Positions 15,001 through 20,285 of a DNA stretch of 64,000 nucleotides are shown here, in pieces. A program made the translations under genes and the position numbers. How positions within the stretch are numbered: the first letter of the stretch is position 1; the number at the start of each line of letters is the position of its first letter. The DNA comes from Escherichia sp. E1V33 (GTDB lineage: Bacteria > Pseudomonadota > Gammaproteobacteria > Enterobacterales > Enterobacteriaceae): assembly GCF_004211955.1 (NCBI RefSeq), contig NZ_RHJI01000019.1, positions 186,001 through 250,000 of the forward strand, given 5' to 3'. The notes beneath the pieces are model-generated. The model was not told the DNA's origin and did no database searches. It was given only the letters and a program-made list of their open reading frames with translations.

Positions 15001-15496
15001 TCCATCCACCGTTAGCCCCTACAGTTGTGGTGTAGGTTTTGCCGTTTAGCGTAACGGTGAGTTCTGTTCCCTGTGCCAGATGGCTACTGGTGCCAGAAAG
15101 CGTAAACCCGGCGGCCTGTTCGCTGGCGTTAATGATGTTATCGCCTGCGGTGGTGGCAACCTGTACGGCAGCCTGACTATTGTCGATGGTTAACGTTATC
15201 GAACCGGCGTCAGTGATGGTGCTGCCGACGATTTGCACCACTGACCAGGTATGTTCGCCCGCACTTTGCGTGGGCAAATCGACGCTCCAGCGTCCATCGC
15301 TACCGACCTGGGTACTGGCGATGGTGTCCCCATTGCTGTCTTTAATCTGGATGGTCGCCCCCGCCTGCCCACTGCCGCTAAAGGTTGGCGTAGTGTCATC
15401 AGTGGTATCGTTGGCGGAAAGAATACCCCGTTGATCGCCCTGATTATCGGTTACCAAAAACGATGGCGTGGCGTTGCCGGGTTCGGCTGGCGGTGG
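1..15496 (-). repeat. Array of at least 52 Ig-like domain repeats (about 297-300 bp each) in six-domain superblocks
   Basis: GxWSV Trp codons recur every 285-306 bases (mostly 297 or 300), for example at 15289, 15004, 14707, 14407, 14113 and on to 340 and 40. Some units carry private sequence marks that return only every sixth unit. The variant with Leu-Lys just before the Trp region occurs at 13813, 12019, 10216, 8422, 6622, 4828, 3031 and 1237, which is 1,794-1,803 bases apart. The four or five domains nearest the N-terminus are more divergent. The pattern indicates amplification of a six-domain block after the domains had already diverged. Confidence 0.9.
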
Positions 15497-15988
15497 GTTG
15501 TTAACCACTTCAGTTTTTGAGTCATCATCGCCACCGCTTGCCAGTAAAGCGCCAAGCGCGCCGCCACCTACCGCCGCCCCCGCCAGCCATCCCCACGGGA
15601 AAGCCGTCGTCTGGCCGACGATATCAAGGTACGGCGCAATGCTTTCAATTGCGGTGGTCTGAGCGGTCAGCTCCGCGGGCGCTAATCCACCCGCCGCGGT
15701 ATCGGCAAAGGTGACATGGGTCAGCTGTTGACCATCGGCAAACACCAGTTCGGATTGTTCGCTGGTATTTGCCGCTTGCAGGAAATAACCGTTGCAGCGG
15801 ATCACCGTGCCGTCCTGCATATAGATCAACAGGTCATTTCCGTCACGAACATAACGCGCAACGGCAGATGCCTGAGCATGAACCTGCACCACAGAGGGCT
15901 CATAAATGACAACCGTAACGTCGCCAGGATTAATCAGCGTTTGTTTGACGGATGTTTTTCGCGAAATAACATCAATAATCAGGCTCAT
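1..15988 (-). CDS. Giant BapA/SiiE-like type I secreted adhesin (partial, C-terminus outside window)
   Basis: Open from ATG at 15988 to the left edge, at least 5,329 codons. The Trp codon of the recurrent GxWSV motif is in the same frame in all 52 repeat units I checked (W codon ends at 15289 down to 40), so there is no net frameshift. An AGGA ribosome site lies about 8 bases before the ATG. Residues 1-125 form a non-repetitive module, followed by a Gly/Ala-rich hydrophobic stretch near 129-151, a short acidic linker (GGDDD), then Ig-like domains of about 100 residues with DDVIN/GDDVIN borders. The layout is that of BapA/SiiE/LapA-type surface adhesins, which are exported by type I secretion and mediate biofilm formation or cell contact. 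The secretion signal and any RTX repeats would be at the missing C-terminus. I recall a similar large RTX-family exoprotein gene in E. coli O157:H7. The ligand is unknown. Confidence 0.9.
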   Translation of the reverse strand, partial: MSLIIDVISRKTSVKQTLINPGDVTVVIYEPSVVQVHAQASAVARYVRDGNDLLIYMQDGTVIRCNGYFLQAANTSEQSELVFADGQQLTHVTFADTAAGGLAPAELTAQTTAIESIAPYLDIVGQTTAFPWGWLAGAAVGGGALGALLASGGDDDSKTEVVNNPPPAEPGNATPSFLVTDNQGDQRGILSANDTTDDTTPTFSGSGQAGATIQIKDSNGDTIASTQVGSDGRWSVDLPTQSAGEHTWSVVQIVGSTITDAGSITLTIDNSQAAVQVATTAGDNIINASEQAAGFTLSGTSSHLAQGTELTVTLNGKTYTTTVGANGGWSVQVPTADAQALGEGNQAVLVSGKDATGNTVTGAQLLTVDTQPPTLAINTIAQDNIISAAEHNAALVLSGTSNAEAGQTVTLNLNGVTHTATVGSDGTWQVTLPATEVQALAEGSQTLSASVSDRAGNTTSNSANFAVDTSAPVVSVNTIAGDDILNTAEQIVAQIISGQVSGASPGDTVTVKLGATVLTGVVLADGTWNVALDPAVTRTLARGPNDIIVTVTDAAGNTGTATHNITLAGVAPQVAIDTISGDNVLNALESQQPLTLSGTGNLPDGGTVNVTLNNVTYSAQVSGGIWTLNVPVSDVVNLANTTYTVTASATDVTGNTGTAQSNLLVDTVLPQVIINTFAGDNIVNNAEAAADQTLSGVVVGAAQGDTVTIQLGGNTYTATVGSNLTWSVNVPAADLQALGDGPLTINASVTTVHGNTGSSALDITISAGLPGLRIDTIAGDDVINAVEQQQNLIITGSSTNLPAGRVVTVLLGGNTYQGVTDSNGNWQVGVPAADLQALTPGTIVVNASATDPAGNPVSIDRNVDVNPGAVLITINTVSGDDIINAAEKGAPLTLTGTTQLVETGQTVVVKFAGQTFTTTVQAGGGWSLTVPASAVSSLADGAAEITATVTNISGNTGDTSRTITVDSQAPALGIDPLTADNIINAAESGQDLQITGTTDAQPGQTVTVTLNGQTYQGTVQSDGTWSVTVPAANVDALADGNATVTASVNDVAGNPTSVSRVALVDATPPVVTINPVATDNVINTPEHTQAQIISGTVTGAQAGDIVTVTLNNVDYTTVVDGSGNWSLGVPASVVSGLVDGSYPINVSVTDRAGNTGSQSLTVTVDTAAPVIGINTIAGDDVINASEKGADVQITGTSDQPANTAITVTLNGQNYTTTTDASGNWSVTVPASAVTALGQANYTVTAAVTSGIGNSATASHNVLVDSALPGVTINPVASDDIVNAAEAGVAQIISGQVTGAAVGDAVTVTLGGNTYTTTVQAGLSWSVSVPATDIQALGNGDLTVSASVTNQNGNSGSGTRDITIDANLPGLRVDTVAGDDVVNIIEHGQALVVTGSSSGLAEGTPLTVTINNVDYTTAVQADGSWSVGVTAAQVSAWPAGTVTVTVSGESSAGNPVSITHPVTVDLTPAAIAINTIATDDVINAAEKGADLILSGTTTNVEPGQTVTVTFGGKNYTASVASDGSWSATVPAADLAALPDGSASAQASVSNINGNSASAVHSYSVDSSAPTIIINTVASDNIVNASEADAGVTVSGSTTAEAGQIVTITLNSPTVQTYQATVQADGSWSINIPAADLAALADGSHTLTATVNDKAGNPASTTHNLAVDLTVPLLTINTIAGDDIINATEHGQALVISGSSTGGEAGDVVTVTLNSKTYTTTLDASGNWSVGVPAADVTALGSGPQTVTATVTDVAGNSDSKTHTVTVNLTAPTVGINTIATDDVINATEKGADLQISGTSNQPAGTTITVTLNGQNYTATTDAAGNWSTTVPASAVGALGEASYVVTANVTDSAGNSNSASHNVQVNTALPGVTINPVATDDIINAAESGVAQTISGQVTGAAAGDTVTVTLGGKTYTATVQGNLSWSVDVPAVDIQTIGNGDLTVNASVTNGVGNTGSGSRDIVIDANLPGLRVDTVAGDDVVNSIEHAQALVITGSSSGLAAGAALTVVINTVTYAATVLADGTWSVGVPAADVSNWPAGTVNITVSGTNTAGTTSTITHPVTVDLAAVAISINTVSGDDVINAAEKGADLTLSGSTSGVEAGQTVTVTFGGKTYTATVAGDGSWTTTVPAADLSALRDGDATVQASVSTINGNTASATHAYSVDATAPTLVINTIATDDIVNAAEAGNPLTISGSSTAEAGQTVTVTLNGVTYTGIVQADGSWSVSVPTADLSNLTASQYTVSASVSDKAGNPASTTHGLAVDLTVPVLTINTVSGDDIINAAEHGQALVISGSSTGGEAGDIITVTLNSKTYTTTLDASGNWSVGVPAADVTALGSGPQIITAAITDAAGNSDDASRTVTINLTAPTIGINTIASDDVINATEKGADLQITGTSNQPAGTTITVTLNGQNYTATTDASGNWSATVPASAVSALGEANYTVTANVTDTAGNSNSASHNVLVNSALPAVTINAVATDDIINVAEAGNAQTISGQVTGAAAGDTVTVTLGGNTYTATVQANLSWSVSVPAADIQALGNGSLTVNASVTNAVGNSGSGSRDITIDANLPGLRVDTVAGDDVINSIEHNQALVITGSSTGLTAGTALSVVINDVTYAATVLADGTWNLGVPAADVSNWPAGTVDITVSGTNSAGTTSTITHPVTVDLAAVAITINTLSGDDVINAVEKGETLVVSGSTSGVEAGQTVTVTFGGKNYTTTVEANGSWTVNVPPADLAALPDGAGNIQASVSNINGNSAQADRAYSVDATAPLVTINTIASDDILNVSEAGAGITISGTTTAQAGQTLTVTLNNNTYQTTVQADGTWSVNVPATDLSGLTASSYTVTATVSDKAGNPASADHALAVDVTAPDLTINTVAGDDIINAIEHGQALVVSGTSTGAEPGDVVTVTLNGKNYTTTLDASGNWSVGIPAGDVTALATGSQTITASLSDRAGNSDSATHNVTVDPSGPTLSINTVSGDDIINNAEKTQDLTISGGSSGLATGTTVTVMLNGLAYNATTDGSGNWSVTVPASAVGALGEAVYSISASATDSAGNSGSTTHTVNVESLLPGVIINTVAGDDIINAAKIVVAQTISGQVTGTAVAGNTVIVTIGGNQYNATVQSDLSWSVSVPANVLQALGNGELTISASVTNSANNTGTTTRDIVIDANLPGLRVDTVAGDDVINSIEHTQALVVTGSSTGLVAGAALTVVINGVTYGATVLADGTWSVGVPAADVTNWPAGTVDIAVSGTNTAGTTTSISHPVTVDLAAVAITINTLSTDDVINAAEKGSDLQLSGTTSDVESGQTITVIFGGKSYTTTVAADNSWGLTIPAADLATLPDGAANVQASVSNVAGNNAQATHVYSVDATAPSVTINTIASDDILNAAEAGSALTISGTSTAEAGQTVTVTLNGVNYSGNVQADGSWSVSVPTGDLANLTASPYTVSAAVSDKAGNPASATHNLTVDLVAPVVTINTVAGDDIINATEHGQAQIISGSATGATTGNTVSVTIGTTTYTTVLDVNGNWSVGVPASVISALAQGDVTITATVTDSAGNSGTASHTVSVALGAPVLGINTIAVDDIINATEKGADLAISGSSNQPAGTQVTVTLNGQNYTTTADASGNWSVTVPASAVSALGEATYTVTASATDADGNSGSASHNVQVNTALPGVTINVVATDDIINAAEAGAGQTISGQVTGAAAGDTVTITLGGATYTATVQANLSWSVNVPASALQALGNGELTISASVTNSVGNTGNGTREITIDANLPGLRIDTVAGDDVVNIIEHDQALVITGSSSGLAAGSNVTLTINGQTYVAAVLADGSWSVGIPAADVSAWPAGTVTITASGNTTAGNPVSVTHPVTVDLSAIAVSINAITADDVINAAEKGAALTLSGSTTGVEAGQTVTVTFGGKTYTASVAANGSWSTTVPSADMAALRDGDASAQASVSNVNGNSANTTHAYSVDASAPTVTINTIAGDDILNAAEAGAALTITGSSTAEAGQAVTVTLNGANYTGTVQTDGSWSVSVPSADLSTLTASNYTVSAAVSDKAGNPASVNHNLTVDTSVPVVTINTVAGDDVINAAEHTQAQIISGSATGAATGSTVTVTIGTNTFTTVLDASGNWSVGVPASVVSALANGTVTINASVTDVAGNSGSATHQVTVNTGLPTITFNAISGDNVLNADEKGQPLTISGGSTGLATGAQVTVMLNGHNYSATTDASGNWTLTVPVSDLAALGQANYTVSASATSAAGNTASSQANLLVDSGLPGVTINTVAGDDIINAAEAGADQTVSGVVTRAAAGDTVTVTLGGNTYTTTVQGNLSWSISVPAADLQALGNGDLTITASVTNANGNTGSGTRDITIDANLPGLRVDTLAGDDIVNSIEHGQALVITGGSSGLNAGAVLTVTINSVAYSTTVQADGSWSVGIPAASVSAWPAGPLTVEVAGQSSAGNPVSVSHPFTVDLTAVAISINTVTTDDVINAAEKGTDLTLSGSTSGIESGQTVTVTFGGKTYTASVAANGNWSVTVPAADLATLPDGAANMQASVSSASGNSASVTHAYSVDASAPTLTINTIASDDILNAAEAGSPLTISGTSTAETGQAVSVTLNGATYTGTVQADGSWSVSVPSSALGALNASNYTVSATVNDKAGNPGSASHNLAVDTTAPVLTINTVAGDDIINDAEHAQALVISGTSTGGEAGDVVSVELNGKTYTTTLDASGNWSVGVPAADVTALGSGAQTITASVSDRAGNSDDASRTVTVSLSAPVISINTIAGDDVINATEKGSNLALSGTSDQPAGTAVTVTLNGQNYSATTDASGNWSVTVPASAVSALGEATYSVTASVTNAQGNSSTASHNVQVNTALPGVTINPVATDDIINASEAGSAQTISGQVTGAAAGSTVTVELGGKTYSATVQPDLSWSVSVPAADWQALGNGELTVNASVTNAVGNTGSGSRDITIDASLPGLRVDTVAGDDVVNMIEHVQAQVISGSSSGFAAGTALTVVINNQTYAATVLANGSWSVGVPAADVSNWPAGTLNITVSGANSAGTQTSITHPVTVDLTTVAISMNSITSDDVINAAEKGAALTLSGSTSGVEAGQTVTVIFGGKTYTTTVAANGSWSTTVLAADMAALRDGDASAQVRVTNVNGNSATATHEYSVDSAAPTVTINTIASDNIINASEAAAGVTVSGTSTAQTGQTLIVTLNGTNYQTTVQADGSWSLTLPASDLTALANNGYTLTATVSDLAGNPGSASKGVTVDTTAPVISFNTVAGDDVINNVEHTQAQIISGTAAGAVAGDRLVVTIAGQQYVTSTDASGNWSVGVPASVVSGL
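15614..15988 (-). other. N-terminal anchor-like module of the adhesin with a TAAG motif
   Basis: Residues 1-125 precede the hydrophobic Gly/Ala segment and contain no Ig repeat. The sequence Thr-Ala-Ala-Gly at residues 97-100 follows a beta-rich stretch. In LapA-type adhesins a similar N-terminal retention module sits in the outer membrane TolC-like pore and a TAAG site is cut by the periplasmic protease LapG to release the adhesin. The motif is visible; that it is a cleavage site is inference, and no LapG homologue is in this window. Confidence 0.45.
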
Positions 15989-16096
15989 AATGGCATTCCT
16001 GATAAATGGCGCACATCCTTAGCGAGTCCATTTATCTAAATAAGACAAAGGTAATCACTCAACAACGATGCATACCTGATATTAATAATGGCAGGA

Positions 16097-17452
16097 TTAT
16101 TTCAAGTCGGGTAAGTCGTTGTATAAGCCCTGTTTAATTCCCGCTAATGGAATAAGGTTATTAACCGCAGCGGCATAATTCACTGCGGCGACCCAGCCAT
16201 CATAATTGGCATTTATTTCAGCCGATTGCGCCTGAAAGACATCTTGCTCGACGGTTAATAGATCATTCAGGCTGCGTTTACCCAATTTATATTCATTTTG
16301 GTAGACATCTCGCGTTCTGTGCGCACTTTCAGATTGCGCTAACCCAGCCTCTTCACGACCCCGTGCGCCAGTCCAGTTGGCATACGCCACCGACGCTCGT
16401 TGAAGCACGTCCAGTTTTGCCTGCTCAACCTGCGAGGCAGAGATTTTTTGTTGCCCTTCGGCCTGTTGCACCTGGGCTGAAACCGCGCCGCCCTGATACA
16501 GCGGCGCATTGACGTTCAGTTGTAACTGGTCGTCCCAGTACGAGCGGTCGCTGGTCTGGTAGCGCGTTTTGCCGCCCTGAATACTGAGCGTAGGCCAGTA
16601 TTGCGATTTGGTTTTCTCCACGCCGTACTGGGCAGACTGGCGTAGGTTTTCAGCAGCCAGTACCAGAGGGATGGACTGATAGTCGATTTTTTTTAGCGAC
16701 ACTGGCTGTTCGGCTAATGCGGCTGGCGGCGAAGCTATCGCCTCCGGCTGTACGCCAGTGAGCACCGCCAACTGTGCTTTGGCGCTTGCCATTTGCGCCT
16801 GGTATTGCTCCAGCGTCGAGCGCATTCCCGCTATACGCGTCTGGGCCTGTAATTCATCCGACGATGAGTTCAGGCCAGCGTTAGCGCGCAATGCCGCCAT
16901 GTTGTAGACGTTTTCCAGCGAGTGAATATTGCGTTGAGCCGCATCGCACAAAGCCTGATAACGACTGACTTCCATATAGGCAGTCGCCGTTTTCTCTGCA
17001 ACATCGGTTAGGGTTGCCATCAATTTAAAGCGGTAGCTGTCACGAGCGGCTGTTTGCAGTTTGATATCGTTACTGGTTTTACCAAAGTCATACACCAGCT
17101 GCGTCAGGGTTATGCCATAAGAAACGTTGTTATCTAACCTGCCGCTGGAGTCCGTTTGCCGGGAAGGCCCCGCATTACCCGTTAAACCGACGTGCGGATA
17201 CCAGGCGCTTTTGGCTTCATCGATTTGCGCTTCGCCAATACCTATCTGCGCCGCCTGTTGGGTGACGTCGGGGTTGCGCGCAAAGGCGCGCAATATGCTT
17301 TCCTGTAAGGATAAACTGGCAACTGGCGTAACCGCTGGGGCATTGGCCCATTGCGGTAATGGCGCAGCAAGCGCTTCTCTTCCCATCAAAACAAAACTTA
17401 TTAAAAATATCAGGCAGTTATTTTTACGGCTTTTTAATAGTAATCGCGCCAT
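16097..17452 (-). CDS. TolC-family outer membrane channel for type I secretion
   Basis: A 451-residue protein with an N-terminal signal peptide (hydrophobic core LIFLISFVLMG, likely cut after ALA near residue 30). Two outer membrane efflux (OEP) repeats follow, rich in Gln/Ala heptad-like helices, with the typical SxQESILRAFARNPD opening and a second-repeat counterpart near residue 245. This fold trimerises into the beta barrel plus periplasmic tunnel used by type I exporters. It is 108 bases upstream of the giant adhesin on the same strand, so the two probably form one transcription unit and this is the dedicated export (and possibly retention) pore. It is not TolC itself: length and sequence differ, and tolC lies elsewhere in E. 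coli. ABC and membrane-fusion partners are not in the window. Confidence 0.9.
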   Translation of the reverse strand: MARLLLKSRKNNCLIFLISFVLMGREALAAPLPQWANAPAVTPVASLSLQESILRAFARNPDVTQQAAQIGIGEAQIDEAKSAWYPHVGLTGNAGPSRQTDSSGRLDNNVSYGITLTQLVYDFGKTSNDIKLQTAARDSYRFKLMATLTDVAEKTATAYMEVSRYQALCDAAQRNIHSLENVYNMAALRANAGLNSSSDELQAQTRIAGMRSTLEQYQAQMASAKAQLAVLTGVQPEAIASPPAALAEQPVSLKKIDYQSIPLVLAAENLRQSAQYGVEKTKSQYWPTLSIQGGKTRYQTSDRSYWDDQLQLNVNAPLYQGGAVSAQVQQAEGQQKISASQVEQAKLDVLQRASVAYANWTGARGREEAGLAQSESAHRTRDVYQNEYKLGKRSLNDLLTVEQDVFQAQSAEINANYDGWVAAVNYAAAVNNLIPLAGIKQGLYNDLPDLK

Positions 17453-17751
17453 AGGTAAGTCACTTCCTTCCAGGTCATTATTTTAACTGATCTTTATAAC
17501 CAGCATCATTTTATTTAAGAAGGGTAATAACTTGTGCATCTCTTCCATTTTTACTTTCCCCTTTAAAAGAAATGCAGTGAAAAAGCTTATACGTTATTTA
17601 TTAAGAATACACTACGACTTTTAGTTTACCATCATCCTCGTTGAGAATAATCCACGATAAGAAGTGATAGAAATCACAGTTTTACCGTCTATATATCTTT
17701 TTTGTATGAATTATTTATTAAAGGCATAAATAAGGGGATTAAATTAAGGAT
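17453..17751 (-). promoter_or_regulatory. AT-rich upstream region of the tolC-like/adhesin unit with a CRP-like site
   Basis: The gap between the tolC-like gene and ybaT is AT-rich and has no gene. It holds one good dyad at 17663-17678: AGTGA, six bases, TCACA. This differs from the CRP core TGTGA-N6-TCACA at one position. A minus-strand TATTCT at 17610-17605 would place the dyad centre near -72.5 if it is the -10 element. The dyad is seen; the assignment to CRP and the promoter position are inference. AT-richness would also suit H-NS binding. Confidence 0.4.
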
Positions 17752-17786
17752 AAAAAAATAAAAGCGCAGTACAGAAAGCACTGCGC
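17752..17786 (-). terminator. Rho-independent terminator after ybaT
   Basis: On the minus strand GCGCAGT and ACTGCGC (17786-17764) form a 7-bp stem followed by a T-rich tract (TTTTATTTTTTT). It closes the glsA1-ybaT unit and separates it from the accessory region. Confidence 0.8.
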
Positions 17787-17796
17787 ACAGGAAAGT

Positions 17797-19086
17797 TTAT
17801 ACCGTTTTATTCCGTTTCATTACCATTGCAACAATAAGGCTTAGTAATAGTGCGCCAATAATCCACATCAGCGCACTGCTGCCCTGGGACCACAGGCTGT
17901 AAATAAAACCGATGATCACCAACAACATAACCAGCGTGCCAACAACGAGGATTGGCAACGAGGCGTGGATATCATGACGCAGGCGGATAGCGACCATAAA
18001 CACCGCCAGATAGCAGATCAAAAAGGTGGCGCTGGCGACGCTGGCCAGTGAGCCTAAATTCAACGCCGCCGTCATCAGCATGATCAACACCACCACAATG
18101 ATGTTGCCCCAGGTACTCTGCCGCCACAGGGATTTATTCATTAGCTTCGGCAGTTCGCGCTCGCTGCCCATGTTGTCCATGATATTAAATACCGCGAACA
18201 GGTTAGCGTTAATGGCTGAAGCCGTCGCCAGTAAAGCGCCGATCACCACAATCACATACCCTACATGCCCGAGCAGCGGAGAAGCGGCCTGCGCTACCGC
18301 GGTATCGGCATATTTTTCTAACTCTAATGCCGAAACATCGCTAAGCAGCACCAGCGCTAGTGCGATGTAAAGCAGCGTAGTAACGCCAATCGCCACCAGA
18401 AACGCCCGAGGCATAATGACTGCCGGATCTTTCACTTTATCCGCTGCGTTCGCCATCATGCCAAAGCCCGCGTAGGCAAGGAAGGTAATCCCGATACAGG
18501 AGAAGAACGCGCCGGAAGTGGGTGGCGCGGAGACAGAAATGTGTGCGGGTTGTAGCGACCAGACGCCCGCAATGATCAACAACAACAGGATCATCATTTT
18601 TATGCCAACGAGGATAACTTCCAGTCGGCCTACCGCGTGGTTGCTTAAAGAGTTGAATAGCGTCATCAGAGCAATGATCGCCAGCGCGTACAGCAGAATA
18701 AGATGCTCATCCTGGCTGCCTTCATGCAGAAACTGCACGGCATAAGCACCAAATGCGCGGGCAACCATAGCAATACTTACCGCCAGCGTCATCAGGTAAA
18801 GCAAGGATAATGCCAGCGAAAAGACGCCGTTCCCTAATCCGCGGCGGAAGAAGTCAATAATCCCGCCGTTACTGGGATAACTCGCCCCAAGCCGCGCATA
18901 GGCATAACCGGAAAACATCGCTACTATGCCGCCAAAGGCAAAGGCGACCCAGGTTGAGGCTTCCATTAACAACGCCGCCTGCCCCAGCAGGGCAAAGATC
19001 CCTGCCCCCACCATTGCCCCGATGCCAATGGAAACGACGTTCCATAGCCCGAGGGGTTTGTTACCGTTATCACCTTCCGCGTTCAT
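17797..19086 (-). CDS. ybaT: APC-family amino acid permease YbaT
   Basis: A 429-residue inner membrane protein with about twelve hydrophobic segments. It opens with the APC-superfamily helix-1 pattern GLWNVVSIGIGAMVGAGIF, where the unwound GAxxGAGIF helix contacts substrate. It starts five bases after the glsA1 stop, so the two are cotranscribed. Glutaminase GlsA1 releases ammonia from glutamine at low pH, and YbaT is presumed to move glutamine/glutamate-type amino acids for this acid-resistance route. The substrate is inferred from context. Length and sequence match E. coli YbaT, apart from a K-12 start annotated one codon further upstream by my recall. Confidence 0.93.
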   Translation of the reverse strand: MNAEGDNGNKPLGLWNVVSIGIGAMVGAGIFALLGQAALLMEASTWVAFAFGGIVAMFSGYAYARLGASYPSNGGIIDFFRRGLGNGVFSLALSLLYLMTLAVSIAMVARAFGAYAVQFLHEGSQDEHLILLYALAIIALMTLFNSLSNHAVGRLEVILVGIKMMILLLLIIAGVWSLQPAHISVSAPPTSGAFFSCIGITFLAYAGFGMMANAADKVKDPAVIMPRAFLVAIGVTTLLYIALALVLLSDVSALELEKYADTAVAQAASPLLGHVGYVIVVIGALLATASAINANLFAVFNIMDNMGSERELPKLMNKSLWRQSTWGNIIVVVLIMLMTAALNLGSLASVASATFLICYLAVFMVAIRLRHDIHASLPILVVGTLVMLLVIIGFIYSLWSQGSSALMWIIGALLLSLIVAMVMKRNKTV

Positions 19087-19091
19087 TATGA

Positions 19092-20024
19092 TCAGCCCTT
19101 AAACACGTTATAGCCGAGTTGGTTAGCGACAGATGCCACCATTTTCTGACCCCGAACACTGTTACCATCTTCATCCAGCGGCGGGGAGAACGCGGCAATC
19201 CCCATCACGCCAGGTACTACCGTCAGAATGCCGCCGCCAACGCCGCTTTTTCCTGGCAAACCAACGCGATACGCCCAGTCACCGGAGCGGCCATACAGTC
19301 CTTCCATCATCATTTCTGCCAGAATGTACGGCACGTTGTCGGCCTGCAGAATGCGTTTTTGAGTTAGCGGATTAACACCGCCCGCCGCCAGCGTCGCGCC
19401 AAGCGTTGCCAGTTCAACAGTATTGATGAGCGTGGAGCACTGACGGGTGTACACGTCACAGGCTTCCATTGCATCACAATAGAGATATCCGGCGGAGTAC
19501 AGCAGCCAGGCAATGGCCCGGTTATGGAAGTTGGTTGTTTGTTCCGACTGGTTGACTTCATCAGAGAGCGCTACCTGCTCACCAGCCAGTTGCTGTTGGA
19601 TATGTAAAATTCGCTGCCAGCGTTGTTCGGCGTTTTCAGCTTTAATCAGACTGACGGCAGCGATAGCCCCCGCATTAACCAGCGGTGATAACGGTTTACC
19701 ACCATGAAGTTCTAAGGCAATGACCGAGTTAAAAGGAAGTCCGGTGGGATCTGCGCCAATTTTATCCTGTACTGCCTGTGGGCCGACATCTTCTAACGCG
19801 AGGGCTAGAGTACAGACTTTGGAGATGGACTCCAGCGCAAAGCGGTAATCACTGTCACCGGCACTATAGATATTGCCATCGCAAGTTACGATAGCGACGC
19901 TCGCCAGTTGGCTCGGTACATTCGCCAGAAAGGGGATGTAATCGGCGTTTTGTCCGCCGCTCAGTGAGTGAAATTGGGTATACGCCTGATCCACTGCCTG
20001 TTGTAGTTTGTTTGCATCTAACAT
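19092..20024 (-). CDS. glsA: Glutaminase 1 (acid-inducible)
   Basis: A 310-residue cytoplasmic serine-dependent glutaminase converting L-glutamine to glutamate and ammonia. The catalytic SxxK motif is Ser66-Ile-Ser-Lys69, in the beta-lactamase-like fold typical of this family. Full length without disruption. A strong GGAG ribosome site precedes the ATG at 20024. It is the first gene of the glsA1-ybaT unit and divergent from copA. In E. coli this enzyme (YbaS) supports survival in acid by consuming protons through ammonia release; that is established knowledge, not visible here. Confidence 0.95.
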   Translation of the reverse strand: MLDANKLQQAVDQAYTQFHSLSGGQNADYIPFLANVPSQLASVAIVTCDGNIYSAGDSDYRFALESISKVCTLALALEDVGPQAVQDKIGADPTGLPFNSVIALELHGGKPLSPLVNAGAIAAVSLIKAENAEQRWQRILHIQQQLAGEQVALSDEVNQSEQTTNFHNRAIAWLLYSAGYLYCDAMEACDVYTRQCSTLINTVELATLGATLAAGGVNPLTQKRILQADNVPYILAEMMMEGLYGRSGDWAYRVGLPGKSGVGGGILTVVPGVMGIAAFSPPLDEDGNSVRGQKMVASVANQLGYNVFKG

Positions 20025-20215
20025 CTTTTGTTAACTCCTTTTTATAGATGCGGGAGGGATTTCCTCACCCCGATGCCAGTTTTCAGGCATCCTGATTTAA
20101 CTTAGCACCCGTACTTTAGATAAAGGAAAACAAAGAGATAAATGTCCAATTCTGATGCAAATTGCGCCAATTTTTTAATCTCTACCGACTTTTCATTTCG
20201 CTGATAAATAATTTC

Positions 20216-20246
20216 TTGACCTTCCCCTTGCTGGAAGGTTTACCCT
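20216..20246 (+). promoter_or_regulatory. copA promoter with CueR operator
   Basis: A -35 TTGACC (20216-20221) and -10 TACCCT (20241-20246) are separated by 19 bases, the overlong spacer typical of MerR-family promoters. In the spacer is the dyad ACCTTCC (20219-20225) / GGAAGGT (20233-20239), the known CueR box layout. CueR with Cu(I), Ag(I) or Au(I) untwists such promoters. cueR itself is not in the window. Confidence 0.88.
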
Positions 20247-20285
20247 TTATCACAGTCAGTCAACACTGTCTTAAAGGAGTATGTT

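Noticed and set aside
1..15496. 300-bp periodic DNA as a CRISPR-like or noncoding tandem array
   Set aside because: The period is an exact multiple of three, the frame is held throughout and each unit encodes a recognisable Ig-like domain, so it is coding.
375..15700. Many plus-strand and minus-strand open frames of 60-240 codons within the adhesin array
   Set aside because: They are shadows of the repetitive minus-strand gene: they recur with the repeat period, lack ribosome sites and show repeated low-complexity sequence in the wrong frames.
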